Shown in pieces: positions 17,434-29,078 of a stretch of DNA of 64,000 nucleotides; positions within the stretch are counted from its first letter, which is position 1; every line of letters begins with the position of its first letter. The notes beneath the pieces are model-generated. The model was not told the origin of the DNA. It searched no databases and saw nothing but the letters and a program-made list of their open reading frames with translations. The position numbers and the translations under genes are program-made. The stretch is from the NCBI GenBank assembly GCA_002427815.1, contig DIZF01000066.1, positions 35,003 through 99,002 on the forward strand, in the 5' to 3' direction. Source of the stretch: Ramlibacter tataouinensis (GTDB lineage: Bacteria > Pseudomonadota > Gammaproteobacteria > Burkholderiales > Burkholderiaceae_C).

Positions 17434-19049
17434 GCATGTCCACAGACAATCCTTTTGCGCATGCCGAGGTCGGCGAGGAGTCGCGCGAACTGAACGCGGC
17501 CAAGGGCTGGCATCCGGCCACTGCCGCCACCAGCCGCGATCGCGGAGCGGGCCCGTTCAAGCGTTTGGTCCTGCGGGGCGCCACGGTCATCGACGGCACC
17601 GGCGCGCCGCCCTGGGGCCCGGTCGACATCGTGGTGCAAAACGATCGCGTGACGGCGATGGTGGGTGTCGGAACGCCGCACAAGCCGATCAACCCGGACC
17701 GCCGCCCGGCCGCGGGCGACCATGAAATCGATTGCCACGGCAAGTTCGTCACGCCGGGCTTCATCGATTCGCACGCCCACATCGGAACGCCCTACCACTC
17801 GATGTGCGGCATCGTCCCGCCCGCCGACTACATCTACAAGCTCTGGCTGGCCCACGGCGTGACGACCGTGCGCGAGATGGGCTCGATCAACGGGCTGAGC
17901 TGGAACCTGCAGCAGAAGGACGCCGCGGCACGCAACGAGATCGCCGCTCCCCATATCCTGGCGTACGCCTACTTTCCCGCCGTCAACGATCGCGTCAAGA
18001 CCATTCACACGCCCGAGCAGGCGCGCGAGTGGGTGCGCAAGATCAAGGTGCGCGGCGCCGACGGCATCAAGTTCTTCGGGGCGCCGCCCGCCATCATGCA
18101 GGCAGCGCTTGACGAGGCGCGCCAGCAGGGCTTGCGCTCGGGGTGCCATCACGCGCAGATGGCGGTGTCCCGGGTCAACGCGCTGAAGTCCGCGACCTGG
18201 GGGCTGACCAGTTCCGAGCACTACTATGGGCTGCCCGAAGCACTGTTCGACAACCGCGTCGTGCAGAGCTTTCCGGCCGATTACAACTACGGCGACGAAT
18301 ACTTCCGCTTTGCCGTGGCCGGCCAGACCTTCATGCAGGCGGCGCAGCCGGGCAGCGCGAAATGGCGCGAGGTGATGGACCGATTCCTGGAGCTGGGCCA
18401 CACGTTCGTGCCGACCTTCAACATCTACGACGCGAATCGCGACCTGATGCGCGCGCGTCGCGCCGACTGGCATGACGAGTACACGTGGAACGCGATCTGG
18501 AAGTACTTCCAGCCGCAGCGCGGCGGACATGGCGCCTACTGGTACCGCTGGAGCACGACCAACGAAATCGAATGGAAGCAGAACTACCGCCTGTGGATGC
18601 AATTCGTCAACGAATACAAGAATCTCGGTGGCCGCGTGTGCGCGGGCAGCGACTCGGGCTTCATCTTCCAGATCTTCGGATTCGGCTTCGTGCGCGAACT
18701 GGAACTGCTGCAGGAAGCGGGCTTTCACCCACTGGAGGTCTTGCGCGCGGCCACTTCGCAGGGGGCGGCGCTGCTGGGCGTGGAAGACGATGCCGGCTCG
18801 GTCGACGTGGGCAAGCGAGCCGACCTGCTGGTGCACGACCAGAATCCGCTGGAGGATTTCAAACTGCTGTTCGGCACGGGCGCGATGCGCTTGAACGACA
18901 CCACCGGCAAGGTCGAGTGGCAGCGTTCGCTGAAGTGGACCATCAAGAGCGGTGTGGTGTATGACGTCGGACAGCTGCTGGCCGACGTGCGGGAGATGGT
19001 CAAGGGCAGTTGGGAAGGCGACCCGGACGCACCGCCTCATGCCCGTTGA
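17430..19049 (+). CDS. Amidohydrolase family protein
   Basis: 539-residue metal-dependent hydrolase, second of a tandem pair but clearly divergent from the first. The HxH is in FVTPGFIDSHAHIGTPYHS. GADGIKFFGAPPAI is in the lysine position region, and SGCHHAQMAVSRVNAL carries further histidines. The Asp ligand is likely in RVCAGSDSGFIFQIFG, followed by the usual ATSQGAALLGVEDDAGSVDVGKRADLLVHDQNP ending. There is an N-terminal extension of about 40 residues before the fold. The ATG at 17430 overlaps the previous stop. Its 3' end overlaps the CobW gene by 11 bases, tying it to a possible metal-insertion factor. Confidence 0.88.
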   Translation: MSMSTDNPFAHAEVGEESRELNAAKGWHPATAATSRDRGAGPFKRLVLRGATVIDGTGAPPWGPVDIVVQNDRVTAMVGVGTPHKPINPDRRPAAGDHEIDCHGKFVTPGFIDSHAHIGTPYHSMCGIVPPADYIYKLWLAHGVTTVREMGSINGLSWNLQQKDAAARNEIAAPHILAYAYFPAVNDRVKTIHTPEQAREWVRKIKVRGADGIKFFGAPPAIMQAALDEARQQGLRSGCHHAQMAVSRVNALKSATWGLTSSEHYYGLPEALFDNRVVQSFPADYNYGDEYFRFAVAGQTFMQAAQPGSAKWREVMDRFLELGHTFVPTFNIYDANRDLMRARRADWHDEYTWNAIWKYFQPQRGGHGAYWYRWSTTNEIEWKQNYRLWMQFVNEYKNLGGRVCAGSDSGFIFQIFGFGFVRELELLQEAGFHPLEVLRAATSQGAALLGVEDDAGSVDVGKRADLLVHDQNPLEDFKLLFGTGAMRLNDTTGKVEWQRSLKWTIKSGVVYDVGQLLADVREMVKGSWEGDPDAPPHAR

Positions 19050-20082
19050 CCTGATCCTGTTGTCCGGCTTTCTCGGCAGCGGCAAGACCACGCTGCTGGT
19101 CGACTTCCTGCGCCAGGACGTCGCCGGCGAAACCGGCGTCATCATCAATGAAGTGGGTGAAATCGGCGTGGACGGTGCGATCGTGGCCGACAGCAACGTG
19201 CCGATGCTGCTGCTGGCCAACGGCTGCGTGTGCTGTTCGCTGCGCAGCGGATTGGTGCATACCGTGGGCGCGCTGCTCGATGCGCCGCGCCCGCGCCGGA
19301 GTGCGCCGCTCCAACGGATCATTCTGGAAACCAGCGGTCTGTCCCGCCCCGGCCCCATCATTGCCTCCCTGGCCGATCCCGAGCTGGCCGCCCGCGATTT
19401 GCGGGTGAGTGTCGTTACCACTTTTGACTGCGAAGCCGGCGCTTTTCGGCTGACCCAGTTCGATGAGGCCGCGGCGCAACTGACGGCGGCGCAACGCATC
19501 GTGTTCACGAAGCTGGACCGGGTTTCGCCCGATTCGATCCACCAACACCGCCAAGCCGTCGCCGGGATCAATCCGCTGGCGCAGGTGGTGGTCGAGCCCG
19601 AGCGGGCCGCCGCGGTGGCGCACGCGTTCGCCCCCATGCCGGCGCTGGCCGATCCGACCGAGCCGGCCATGCAGGCTCTGTGGGCCCCGACGGCCGGGGC
19701 ATTGCGGCATCCGCGCATTCATGTCATGAAAGGCGAGGCCCGGCCGGATCTGGCGTGGCCCGACCTGGCGCTGTGGCTGGACGATCTGGCAGGCCTGTGC
19801 GGCGACCGGCTGTTGCGGTTCAAAGCCATCGCGCATGTGACGGATTGCGACGATCCGATCCTGATCCAGAGCGTGGGCACCACGTTCGGCGCACCGCAGC
19901 GCCTGCGCTCCTACGCAGCGGGCAAGGATGTGTTCGTGGTGATCACGCGCGATATCGATGCCGATGAAATCAACGCCATGGCCGGTGGCGCACCCATTCG
20001 CCTGATGGCGCAGCCAGCCAGTCATGGCCGTGACAGGTCTGGGACTATTCCCAGGTTCATTGCATCGAAAATGCGGTTGTAA
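19039..20082 (+). CDS. CobW/G3E-family GTPase, likely metallochaperone
   Basis: 347-residue P-loop GTPase of the COG0523 group. Walker A GFLGSGKTT spans about residues 10-18. INEVGEIGVDG covers the switch region, and the family metal-binding CxCC is Cys63, Cys65, Cys66 in NGCVCCSL. TKLDRVSP is the guanine-specificity loop in place of NKxD. The C-terminal domain is from about 235 to 347. Such proteins deliver zinc or other metals to client enzymes. The 11-base overlap with the amidohydrolase gene suggests that one or both amidohydrolases are clients. Confidence 0.88.
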   Translation: MPVDLILLSGFLGSGKTTLLVDFLRQDVAGETGVIINEVGEIGVDGAIVADSNVPMLLLANGCVCCSLRSGLVHTVGALLDAPRPRRSAPLQRIILETSGLSRPGPIIASLADPELAARDLRVSVVTTFDCEAGAFRLTQFDEAAAQLTAAQRIVFTKLDRVSPDSIHQHRQAVAGINPLAQVVVEPERAAAVAHAFAPMPALADPTEPAMQALWAPTAGALRHPRIHVMKGEARPDLAWPDLALWLDDLAGLCGDRLLRFKAIAHVTDCDDPILIQSVGTTFGAPQRLRSYAAGKDVFVVITRDIDADEINAMAGGAPIRLMAQPASHGRDRSGTIPRFIASKMRL

Positions 20083-20122
20083 TGAGCAGCGAACCCTTCC
20101 ACTGAAAACCAGGAGCAAATCC

Positions 20123-21178
20123 ATGTACACGAAAGACCTGAAGCGCCGCAACCTGTTGAAGATGGCATCGAGCCTGGCGCTGGCGCCGGCTTTGCCGCTG
20201 CTGCCGTTGTCGGCCCGGGCGGCCGATAACGATGTGGTGGTGGGCACCTGGGGCGGGGACTACCAGAACCTGCTGCAGCAGTTCATTGCGCCGTCCATGA
20301 CCAAGGCCGGCGTCAACGTGGTGTACGACACGGGCAGCGCCGTCGCGCGCGTGACCAAGCTGAAGGCTGAACACGCATCGCGCCGGGGCTCGATGGACGT
20401 GGCGCTGCTGGGCGACCTGGACATGTACGAGGCCTATCGTGGTGAAGCGCTGGCTCCTCCGGATGCGAAACTGGTTCCCAACCTGGCCAACGTCTACGAT
20501 CAGTTCCGCACGGCGTATTCGATTCCGCACATCTTCAGCGCCATGGTGATCGTCTACAACAAGGAAAAGTTCAAGACCAGGCCCGAGTCGTTCACGATCG
20601 CGATGGATCCTGCCTACAAGGGCCGGGTGGGTTTCTCCGACATCCTTTTCAATTTCAATACCTTGTTCGTCGGCCTCGCCGCGGGCGGTGGCGCCAACAG
20701 CTTCGATCCGGGCATGAAGTTTCTGACCGAGTTGAAGAAGAACGAGCCCAAGGTGTTTCCGTCCAACGAGGCCGTGGCGGCCGCGTTCAAGTCGGGCGAG
20801 ATCTGGATGGCGTGCATGTGGAAAGCGCGCGCGCTGCAATGGCGCGACGCGGGCCTGCCGGTTGACTACGTGATTCCCAAGGAAGGCGCGATCCCGGTGA
20901 CATTCGAGGGAGCCGTGCCCAAGAACAGCCGCAACCCGAAGGCCGCCTGGCAGTACGCCAACGCCTTGCTCGACCCCGAGGGCCAGTTGCAGTTCGCCCG
21001 GGCGATGGGCTATGCCCCGACAGTGCGCAACGCGGGCCTGCCGCCCGACTTGCAGGCGCGGGTGGGCTTTACCGACGAAGAGATCAAGCGCATCCACAAG
21101 TACGACCTGAAAGTGCTGTACGAGACCAAGAATGCGTGTCTGGACTTTTGGAACAAGAGCTTCAAGACCGGCCTTTAA
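20123..21178 (+). CDS. ABC transporter substrate-binding protein (PotD-like)
   Basis: 351-residue extracytoplasmic binding protein of the polyamine/opine class. The N-terminus has KRRNLLKMASSLALAPALPLLPLSARA, a twin-arginine-like signal, then DNDVVVGTWGGDYQNLLQQFI. It follows CobW by 40 bases with an aggagc ribosome site, and completes the importer whose other parts are at 13207-16130. The separation of binding protein from permeases by three enzyme genes is unusual but still fits one operon. Substrate unknown. The amidohydrolases suggest an amide, peptide or cyclic ureide-like compound. Confidence 0.9.
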   Translation: MYTKDLKRRNLLKMASSLALAPALPLLPLSARAADNDVVVGTWGGDYQNLLQQFIAPSMTKAGVNVVYDTGSAVARVTKLKAEHASRRGSMDVALLGDLDMYEAYRGEALAPPDAKLVPNLANVYDQFRTAYSIPHIFSAMVIVYNKEKFKTRPESFTIAMDPAYKGRVGFSDILFNFNTLFVGLAAGGGANSFDPGMKFLTELKKNEPKVFPSNEAVAAAFKSGEIWMACMWKARALQWRDAGLPVDYVIPKEGAIPVTFEGAVPKNSRNPKAAWQYANALLDPEGQLQFARAMGYAPTVRNAGLPPDLQARVGFTDEEIKRIHKYDLKVLYETKNACLDFWNKSFKTGL

Positions 21179-21258
21179 GGATCAATTGGTCCCCGCCACA
21201 GGCTGAGGACTACGGCAACGCTTCGTGATCGCGGGCCGCAGCCCTTGACGTTGCGTGC

Positions 21259-21324
21259 GCGTGGAACGTTGAGGAAGCCGACGCTCACCTCACTTGGAAG
21301 TTAGGGTTTCCTCGGCACCCACGC
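21259..21324 (+). promoter_or_regulatory. Nested inverted repeats upstream of the RcoM-like gene
   Basis: An outer stem GCGTGG/CCACGC (21259-21264 with 21319-21324) encloses GAGGAAGCC/GGTTTCCTC (21271-21279 with 21305-21313, one mismatch). The element lies in the 261-base gap between the PotD-like gene and rcoM and has no U-run. It could be a leader RNA element or a decayed terminator. Placement before a molybdoenzyme locus makes a metal- or cofactor-responsive RNA worth testing, but I cannot assign a class. Confidence 0.3.
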
Positions 21325-21439
21325 AAGGAGTGTCTGCTTTGAGTCAATTGTGTTGAAGAACTCGACGGGCGCAGGACGCGGGCAAGTGGGCCCGTGCGCC
21401 GCCGGCGCGTTGGTGCTGTAATAGCACGCTTCGCCACCT

Positions 21440-22213
21440 GTGGTGGGTTCCATCGTGGATGCACGCGCAGCGGCAGGCAGCCCGCTTTACCTTCTCGAAC
21501 GCAGCGACGTCGGCCTGGTTCAACTCGACCGTGACCTCAAGGTCGTAGCCATGAACAGCTTCGCGCGGCGCGCGCTGCCGGTCGAACACATGCAGCCCTT
21601 CGAGAAGATCGTGCTCTCGTTCCATCCGGAGCGCTCCCAGTCGAAGGTGAAGTTCCTGCTCGACCAGGCCGAGTGCCCCGTCAGCAATCCGCCGCTGATG
21701 ACGATGATCATCAATATTCCCGAGCGCGTGCTGCTGATCAAGGTCAGCAAGATGTCGGACCTGCTCGGCGACACCTTCGGGTATACCCTAGTGTTCTACG
21801 ACATCACCGAAGCCGTGAGCCGTGACGAGCCTGGCGTGCCGCGCGCCGACACCAAGCGTCAGCTGCTGAAGATTCCCACTGTGTCGGGCAATCGCATCGT
21901 GCTGGTCGATGCGACCGCGGTGCGTTACGTCCGGGCGGAAGGTCACTACACCTGGGTCCACACGGCGCAGGGGTCGAGTTTCTGCAACCTGACCATCAGC
22001 GACCTGGAGGGCCGCCTGGACACCGGCTCGTTCTTGCGCATCCATCGCAGCTACGTGGCCAACCTCGATTTCGCCGAGCAGATCGTGCGCGACGACGGCA
22101 AGGTCATGCTCAAGCTGAGCGGCGGCGACGATCGCGGCCTGCCGGTCGCGCGCGCCAGCGTGCCGCGGCTGCTCGAGCGCCTGGGTATCGCGGAACCCGT
22201 CGGCGAGCGCTGA
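21440..22213 (+). CDS. rcoM: RcoM-like CO-sensing PAS-LytTR transcriptional regulator
   Basis: 257-residue single-component regulator: a PAS sensor at about residues 15-125 and a LytTR DNA-binding domain at about 145-250 (VDATAVRYVRAEGHYTWVHT, FLRIHRSYVANL). RcoM proteins bind haem in the PAS domain and activate cox genes on CO binding. Here His62 in SFHPE, Cys79 in DQAECPV and Met89 in LMTMIINIP are candidate ligands. The Cys-Met gap of 10 equals that of the described Cys94/Met104 pair, recalled from the RcoM literature. Located just before coxM with repeats between. The start is a GTG; several GTGs are in frame, so the exact N-terminus is uncertain. Confidence 0.85.
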   Translation: MVGSIVDARAAAGSPLYLLERSDVGLVQLDRDLKVVAMNSFARRALPVEHMQPFEKIVLSFHPERSQSKVKFLLDQAECPVSNPPLMTMIINIPERVLLIKVSKMSDLLGDTFGYTLVFYDITEAVSRDEPGVPRADTKRQLLKIPTVSGNRIVLVDATAVRYVRAEGHYTWVHTAQGSSFCNLTISDLEGRLDTGSFLRIHRSYVANLDFAEQIVRDDGKVMLKLSGGDDRGLPVARASVPRLLERLGIAEPVGER

Positions 22214-22229
22214 GGCCACCGGCAAGCCG

Positions 22230-22281
22230 CTCGTGCGCCATATGGCGCTATTCATGTTCGAGACGCCACCATTCGTGCATC
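22230..22281 (+). promoter_or_regulatory. Three direct repeats at 21-bp spacing, probable RcoM binding region
   Basis: CTCGTGCGCC (22230), TTCATGTTCG (22251) and TTCGTGCATC (22272) share YTCRTG at exact 21-base intervals, two helical turns. LytTR regulators commonly bind 9-bp direct repeats with about 12-bp gaps. The last copy ends just before CGGACA (22285), a possible -35 element, about 100 bases upstream of coxM, a geometry that suits an activator. Confidence 0.5.
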
Positions 22282-22378
22282 TCCCGGACATGCTGCGCTG
22301 CACTATCGCTATCGTCGCCCCCCACGACAGGACTGGGCCTATCCGGGTCCATCACCGGTTCACGAGGAGACAAAGATC

Positions 22379-23248
22379 ATGATTGCAGCCGGATTCGACT
22401 ATCACGTCCCGCGCTCGGTCGCCGATGCGATCAAGCTGCTCGCCGATCTCGGCCCCGACGCCAAACTGCTGGCGGGTGGCCACAGCCTGCTGCCGATGAT
22501 GAAGCTGCGGTTCGCGCAGCCGAGTCACCTGGTCGACCTGGGCAAGATTGCGGACCTGCGCGGCATCTCGCAGGTCGGCAACGAAATCCGCATCGGGGCG
22601 ATGACGACCGAGCACGACCTGCTCCACTCGGCGCTGCTGGCTGCCAAGGTGCCGCTCCTGGTCGAGGGCGCGGGGTGGATTGCCGATCCCCAGGTGCGCT
22701 ACAAGGGCACCATCGGAGGCGACATCTCGCACGGCGACCCGGGCAACGACCAGCCGGCCTTGATGCTGGCGCTGGATGCATCGTTCGTCCTGAAAGGTCC
22801 CGGGGGCGAACGCGTGGTCAAGGCCGACAGCTTCTTCCTCGGCCTGTATTCGACGCTGCTGGAGCCCGGCGAGATCCTGACCGAGATCCGCCTGCCGATT
22901 CCCGCCGTGGGCAGCGGCTGGTCCTACCAGAAGCTCAAGCGCAAGACCGGCGACTTTGCCACCGCGGCCACCGCGGTCCTGCTGGAGATGAAGGGCGCCA
23001 ATGTCGCCCAGGTCCGCATTGCCCTCACCAACGCCGGCGCGACCGCGCTCAAGGCCAGCGCGGCCGAGGATTACCTCGCCGGCAAGCCGATCAACGACGC
23101 CAGCCTCAACGAAGCGGCCCGCCTGGCCATGAGCATCTGCGACCCGACGCCCGACCAGCGCGGCGATGTGGCCTACAAGGTGGCCATGTGCGGCGAGATG
23201 ACGCGGCGTGCGCTGCAGGCGGCCCACGCGCGTGCGACCAAGGCGTAG
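22379..23248 (+). CDS. coxM: Aerobic CO dehydrogenase medium subunit (FAD)
   Basis: 289-residue flavoprotein subunit that passes electrons from the 2Fe-2S clusters to the quinone or other acceptor. The FAD-binding motifs AGGHSLLPMMKLR (residues 32-44) and TIGGDISHGDPGND (111-124) are intact and match CoxM. The C-terminal CO-dehydrogenase flavoprotein domain follows. The ATG has a gaggaga ribosome site 9-10 bases upstream. It is the first gene of the coxMSL core, in the standard M-S-L order, after RcoM and its repeats. Confidence 0.95.
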   Translation: MIAAGFDYHVPRSVADAIKLLADLGPDAKLLAGGHSLLPMMKLRFAQPSHLVDLGKIADLRGISQVGNEIRIGAMTTEHDLLHSALLAAKVPLLVEGAGWIADPQVRYKGTIGGDISHGDPGNDQPALMLALDASFVLKGPGGERVVKADSFFLGLYSTLLEPGEILTEIRLPIPAVGSGWSYQKLKRKTGDFATAATAVLLEMKGANVAQVRIALTNAGATALKASAAEDYLAGKPINDASLNEAARLAMSICDPTPDQRGDVAYKVAMCGEMTRRALQAAHARATKA

Positions 23249-23273
23249 ATCACAGCAACCCAGGAGTCGGAAC

Positions 23274-23768
23274 ATGGCGAACACGCACAAGGTGTCATTC
23301 AAGCTCAACGGCAAGGACGTCGAGGTGGCAGTCGAGTCACGCGAACTGCTGATCCACACGCTGCGCGAGCGGCTGGCCCACACCGGGCCGCACATCGGCT
23401 GCGAAACTTCGCACTGCGGCGCGTGCACGGTCGACGTGGACGGGATGTCGGTCAAGTCCTGCACCGTCCTGTCCGTGCAGTGCGACGGCGCCGAAATGCT
23501 CACCGTCGAAGGCCTCGAGCAGGGCGGTGTGCTGCACGCGCTGCAACAGGCGTTCCACGAGGAGCACGGCCTGCAATGCGGCTACTGCACGCCCGGCATG
23601 CTGACGCGTGCCTACCGCCTGCTCAAGGAGAACCCGAACCCGAGCGAGCAGGAGATCCGCTACGGCATCGCCGGCAATCTGTGCCGCTGCACCGGCTACC
23701 AGAACATCGTCAAGGCGGTGCAGTCCGCGGCCAGGAAGCTGGCAGCCGCGCAGACCGCGGCCGCCTGA
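23274..23768 (+). CDS. coxS: Aerobic CO dehydrogenase small subunit (2Fe-2S)
   Basis: 164-residue iron-sulfur subunit with two [2Fe-2S] clusters. The plant-type N-terminal cluster has Cys43, Cys48, Cys51 and Cys63. The C-terminal helical cluster has Cys102, Cys105 (LQCGYCTPGM), Cys137 and Cys139 (LCRCTGY). All eight ligands are present. Length is normal for CoxS. The ATG at 23274 was chosen for its caggag ribosome site; the reading frame is open further upstream but that part overlaps coxM. Confidence 0.96.
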   Translation: MANTHKVSFKLNGKDVEVAVESRELLIHTLRERLAHTGPHIGCETSHCGACTVDVDGMSVKSCTVLSVQCDGAEMLTVEGLEQGGVLHALQQAFHEEHGLQCGYCTPGMLTRAYRLLKENPNPSEQEIRYGIAGNLCRCTGYQNIVKAVQSAARKLAAAQTAAA

Positions 23769-23799
23769 ACCCCCCCACAGAACACCAGGAGACTCCGCT

Positions 23800-26214
<2,415 letters not shown>

Positions 26215-26254
26215 ACGCAGCGGCAATGTGGCTTGCGATTGACGAAAAGGACAC

Positions 26255-26875
26255 ATGAAAGTACAGCTCGAAAAGACCTTCGCGATGCCGGCGTCGGCGG
26301 ACACGGCCTGGGTTCTGCTGCAAGACATCGAGCGGGTGGCCGGCTGCGTGCCCGGCGCCAGGATCACCGAGCGGATCGACGACCAGCACTACAAGGGCAC
26401 GATGGCCGTCAAGTTCGGCCCGGCCAGCATGTCGTTTCGCGGCGAGGTGGAAGTCCTGGCGCTGGAGCACGCGAGCAAGACCCTGCGCCTCGTCGGCAAG
26501 GGCACCGACACCACCGGAAGCTCCGGCGCGTCCATGGACCTGACGGCCCGTGTGGAGGCGATTGATGCGTCCTCCTGCAATCTGGTGGGCACCAGCGAGG
26601 TGTCGTTGAGCGGCAAGGCGGCCGCCTTTGGCGGACGCATGATGAGTTCGGTGGCCGACCAGGTGCTCAAGCAGTTCGCCGACACCTTCGCCGCCCAGGT
26701 GCGGGACTTGCAGAATCGGCCACCCCCTGGGCCGCCGCATGCGACAGCGCGCACGCAATCCGCATCCACGCCAGTGGCGGCGGCGCCTGCGCCGACGCAG
26801 CTCGACGGCCTGGCCCTGCTCTGGGCGATCATCAAGGATTGGCTGCGCTCGCTGTTCGCGGCGAGGGGGACATGA
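26255..26875 (+). CDS. coxG: CoxG-like SRPBCC protein
   Basis: 206-residue protein with an N-terminal SRPBCC (START-like) domain, about residues 1-150 (LLQDIERVAGCVPGARITE, KGTMAVKFGPASMSFRGEVEV, SLSGKAAAFGGRMMSSVADQVLKQFADTFAAQV). A Pro/Ala-rich linker leads to a C-terminal hydrophobic helix (LDGLALLWAIIKDWLRSLF) that probably anchors it to the membrane. In characterised systems CoxG recruits CO dehydrogenase to the cytoplasmic membrane and is linked to quinone reduction. It lies 40 bases after coxL. Confidence 0.9.
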   Translation: MKVQLEKTFAMPASADTAWVLLQDIERVAGCVPGARITERIDDQHYKGTMAVKFGPASMSFRGEVEVLALEHASKTLRLVGKGTDTTGSSGASMDLTARVEAIDASSCNLVGTSEVSLSGKAAAFGGRMMSSVADQVLKQFADTFAAQVRDLQNRPPPGPPHATARTQSASTPVAAAPAPTQLDGLALLWAIIKDWLRSLFAARGT

Positions 26876-26907
26876 GCGCCGCGCGGCCGTTCAGTAGGCC
26901 GCTCGCT

Positions 26908-26935
26908 CCCCCTCGGGGGGACGGCCCAAAGGGCC
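26908..26935. repeat. GC-rich double hairpin between coxG and coxD
   Basis: CCCCC-TC-GGGGG (from 26908) and GGCCC-AAA-GGGCC (26923-26935) form two adjacent hairpins in the 71-base gap between coxG and coxD. This style of palindromic intergenic element is common in Burkholderiales genomes. It could shape mRNA stability or translation of coxD. An ATG at 26872 in frame with coxD would read through it, so the true coxD start is more likely the ATG at 26947. Confidence 0.5.
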
Positions 26936-26946
26936 AAGGGGGCCAC

Positions 26947-27845
<899 letters not shown>

Positions 27846-27852
<7 letters not shown>

Positions 27853-28991
27853 GCCTGGACCCATCGGCACTTCATGACCAGGCCGCCTCGCGCCTGACGG
27901 GATTCGCCGGCTTCTTGCGGGCCAACGGGTTTGGCGTGGGCGGCGGCGACGCCGTCCAGGTGCTGCAAACCGCGCAACGCGTGGGCGTGCTGGATTCCCG
28001 CATCCTGCGCTGGAGCCTGCAGGCGTTGCTGTGCGGCCGCTGCGACGAGTGGCAACGCTTCGACGAACTGTTCGACGCCTGGTTCCTGCCGGCCAACCGG
28101 TGGCAGCGTCCGGAACACCGCGACGCCGACGACGGCGCATTGAGCGGCGAGTGGCCCAATGGCCCCGCCGGCGATAGCGATGCGGTGGACGACGGCGAAG
28201 AGCTGCGGCCACGCACGGCGGCGAGCCGCCAGGAGCTGTTGACCTCGGCTGACTTCCGCGCCCTGACCGAGCGGGAGCATGCGCTGGACATCGAGGCGCT
28301 CATGCGGCGCTTTGCCAGGCAGTTGAAACTCATCCGGCTGCGCCGCGAGGCGCGCGCCCGCCACGGCCGCCGCCTCGACCTCCCCGCGACGATACGGCGC
28401 AGCGTGGCCAGCGGCGGCACGCCGTTCCATCTGGCATGGAAGGACCGCCGCCGCGTGCGTCCGCGCCTGGTGCTGCTGATCGACGTGAGCCGGTCGATGG
28501 CGCTGTACAGCTTCTTCTATCTGCGCCTGGCGCGCGCGCTCAGCGCCGAACTGTCCGACGTGTACAGCTTCATCTTCCACACCCGCGTCACAGCAGTGTC
28601 GCAGGCGCTGCACGATCCCGACCCGTGGCGCGCCCAGGAGCGGCTGCACCTGATCGCCCAGGGTTGGGCCGGCGGCACGCGCATCGGAGACAGCCTGGCG
28701 CAGTTCAATCGCGAGCATGCGCCGCGCATCGTGCACTCGCGCACCGCCATCCTCATCATGAGCGACGGCTACGACACCGGCGAGCCCGACCGCTTGTCGG
28801 ACGCACTGGCGCAGCTGCAGCGGCGCGCACGGCGGGTGGTCTGGCTCAATCCGCTGTGCAACCGGCCCGGCTACGCACCCATCTGCCAGGGCATGCAGGC
28901 GGCCATGCCGCACCTGGACCTGCTGGCACCGGGAGCCGACCTGGCCAGCATCCAGGCCGTGCTGCCCAACCTGATCGACGCGCTCAGATGA
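27846..28991 (+). CDS. coxE: CoxE, VWA-domain protein for CO dehydrogenase maturation
   Basis: 381-residue protein with a C-terminal von Willebrand A domain. The MIDAS motif DVSRSM starts at Asp213 in LVLLIDVSRSMALYS, with later MIDAS parts in GGTRIGDSLAQFN and ILIMSDGYDTGEPD. The N-terminal region, about 200 residues, is the CoxE-type domain. CoxE works with the CoxD ATPase, like MoxR-VWA pairs generally. The 7-base overlap with coxD implies coupled translation and a joint complex. Confidence 0.92.
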
Positions 28992-29062
28992 CCCCCACGC
29001 TCACTGCGTTCGCTGCCCCCGAAGGGGGCGTCAGTACGCTTGGGGCGGCCCGGCGCGTACTG
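28990..29062. repeat. Palindromic intergenic element after coxE
   Basis: Immediately after the coxE stop lie GCCCCC-GAA-GGGGGC (29015-29029) and an 8-bp stem CAGTACGC/GCGTACTG (29032-29039 with 29055-29062). The gap up to 29078 holds no gene. The design resembles the dispersed palindromes of Burkholderiales. It may attenuate transcription into the downstream nucleotidyltransferase gene. Confidence 0.5.
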
Positions 29063-29078
29063 AGATAGGAGACCCGAC

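Noticed and set aside
17400..19718. 772-codon open frame on the minus strand
   Set aside because: It is antisense to the second amidohydrolase and CobW genes, has repetitive Arg/Ala/His-rich sequence and no family motif. It is a codon-bias artefact of high GC.
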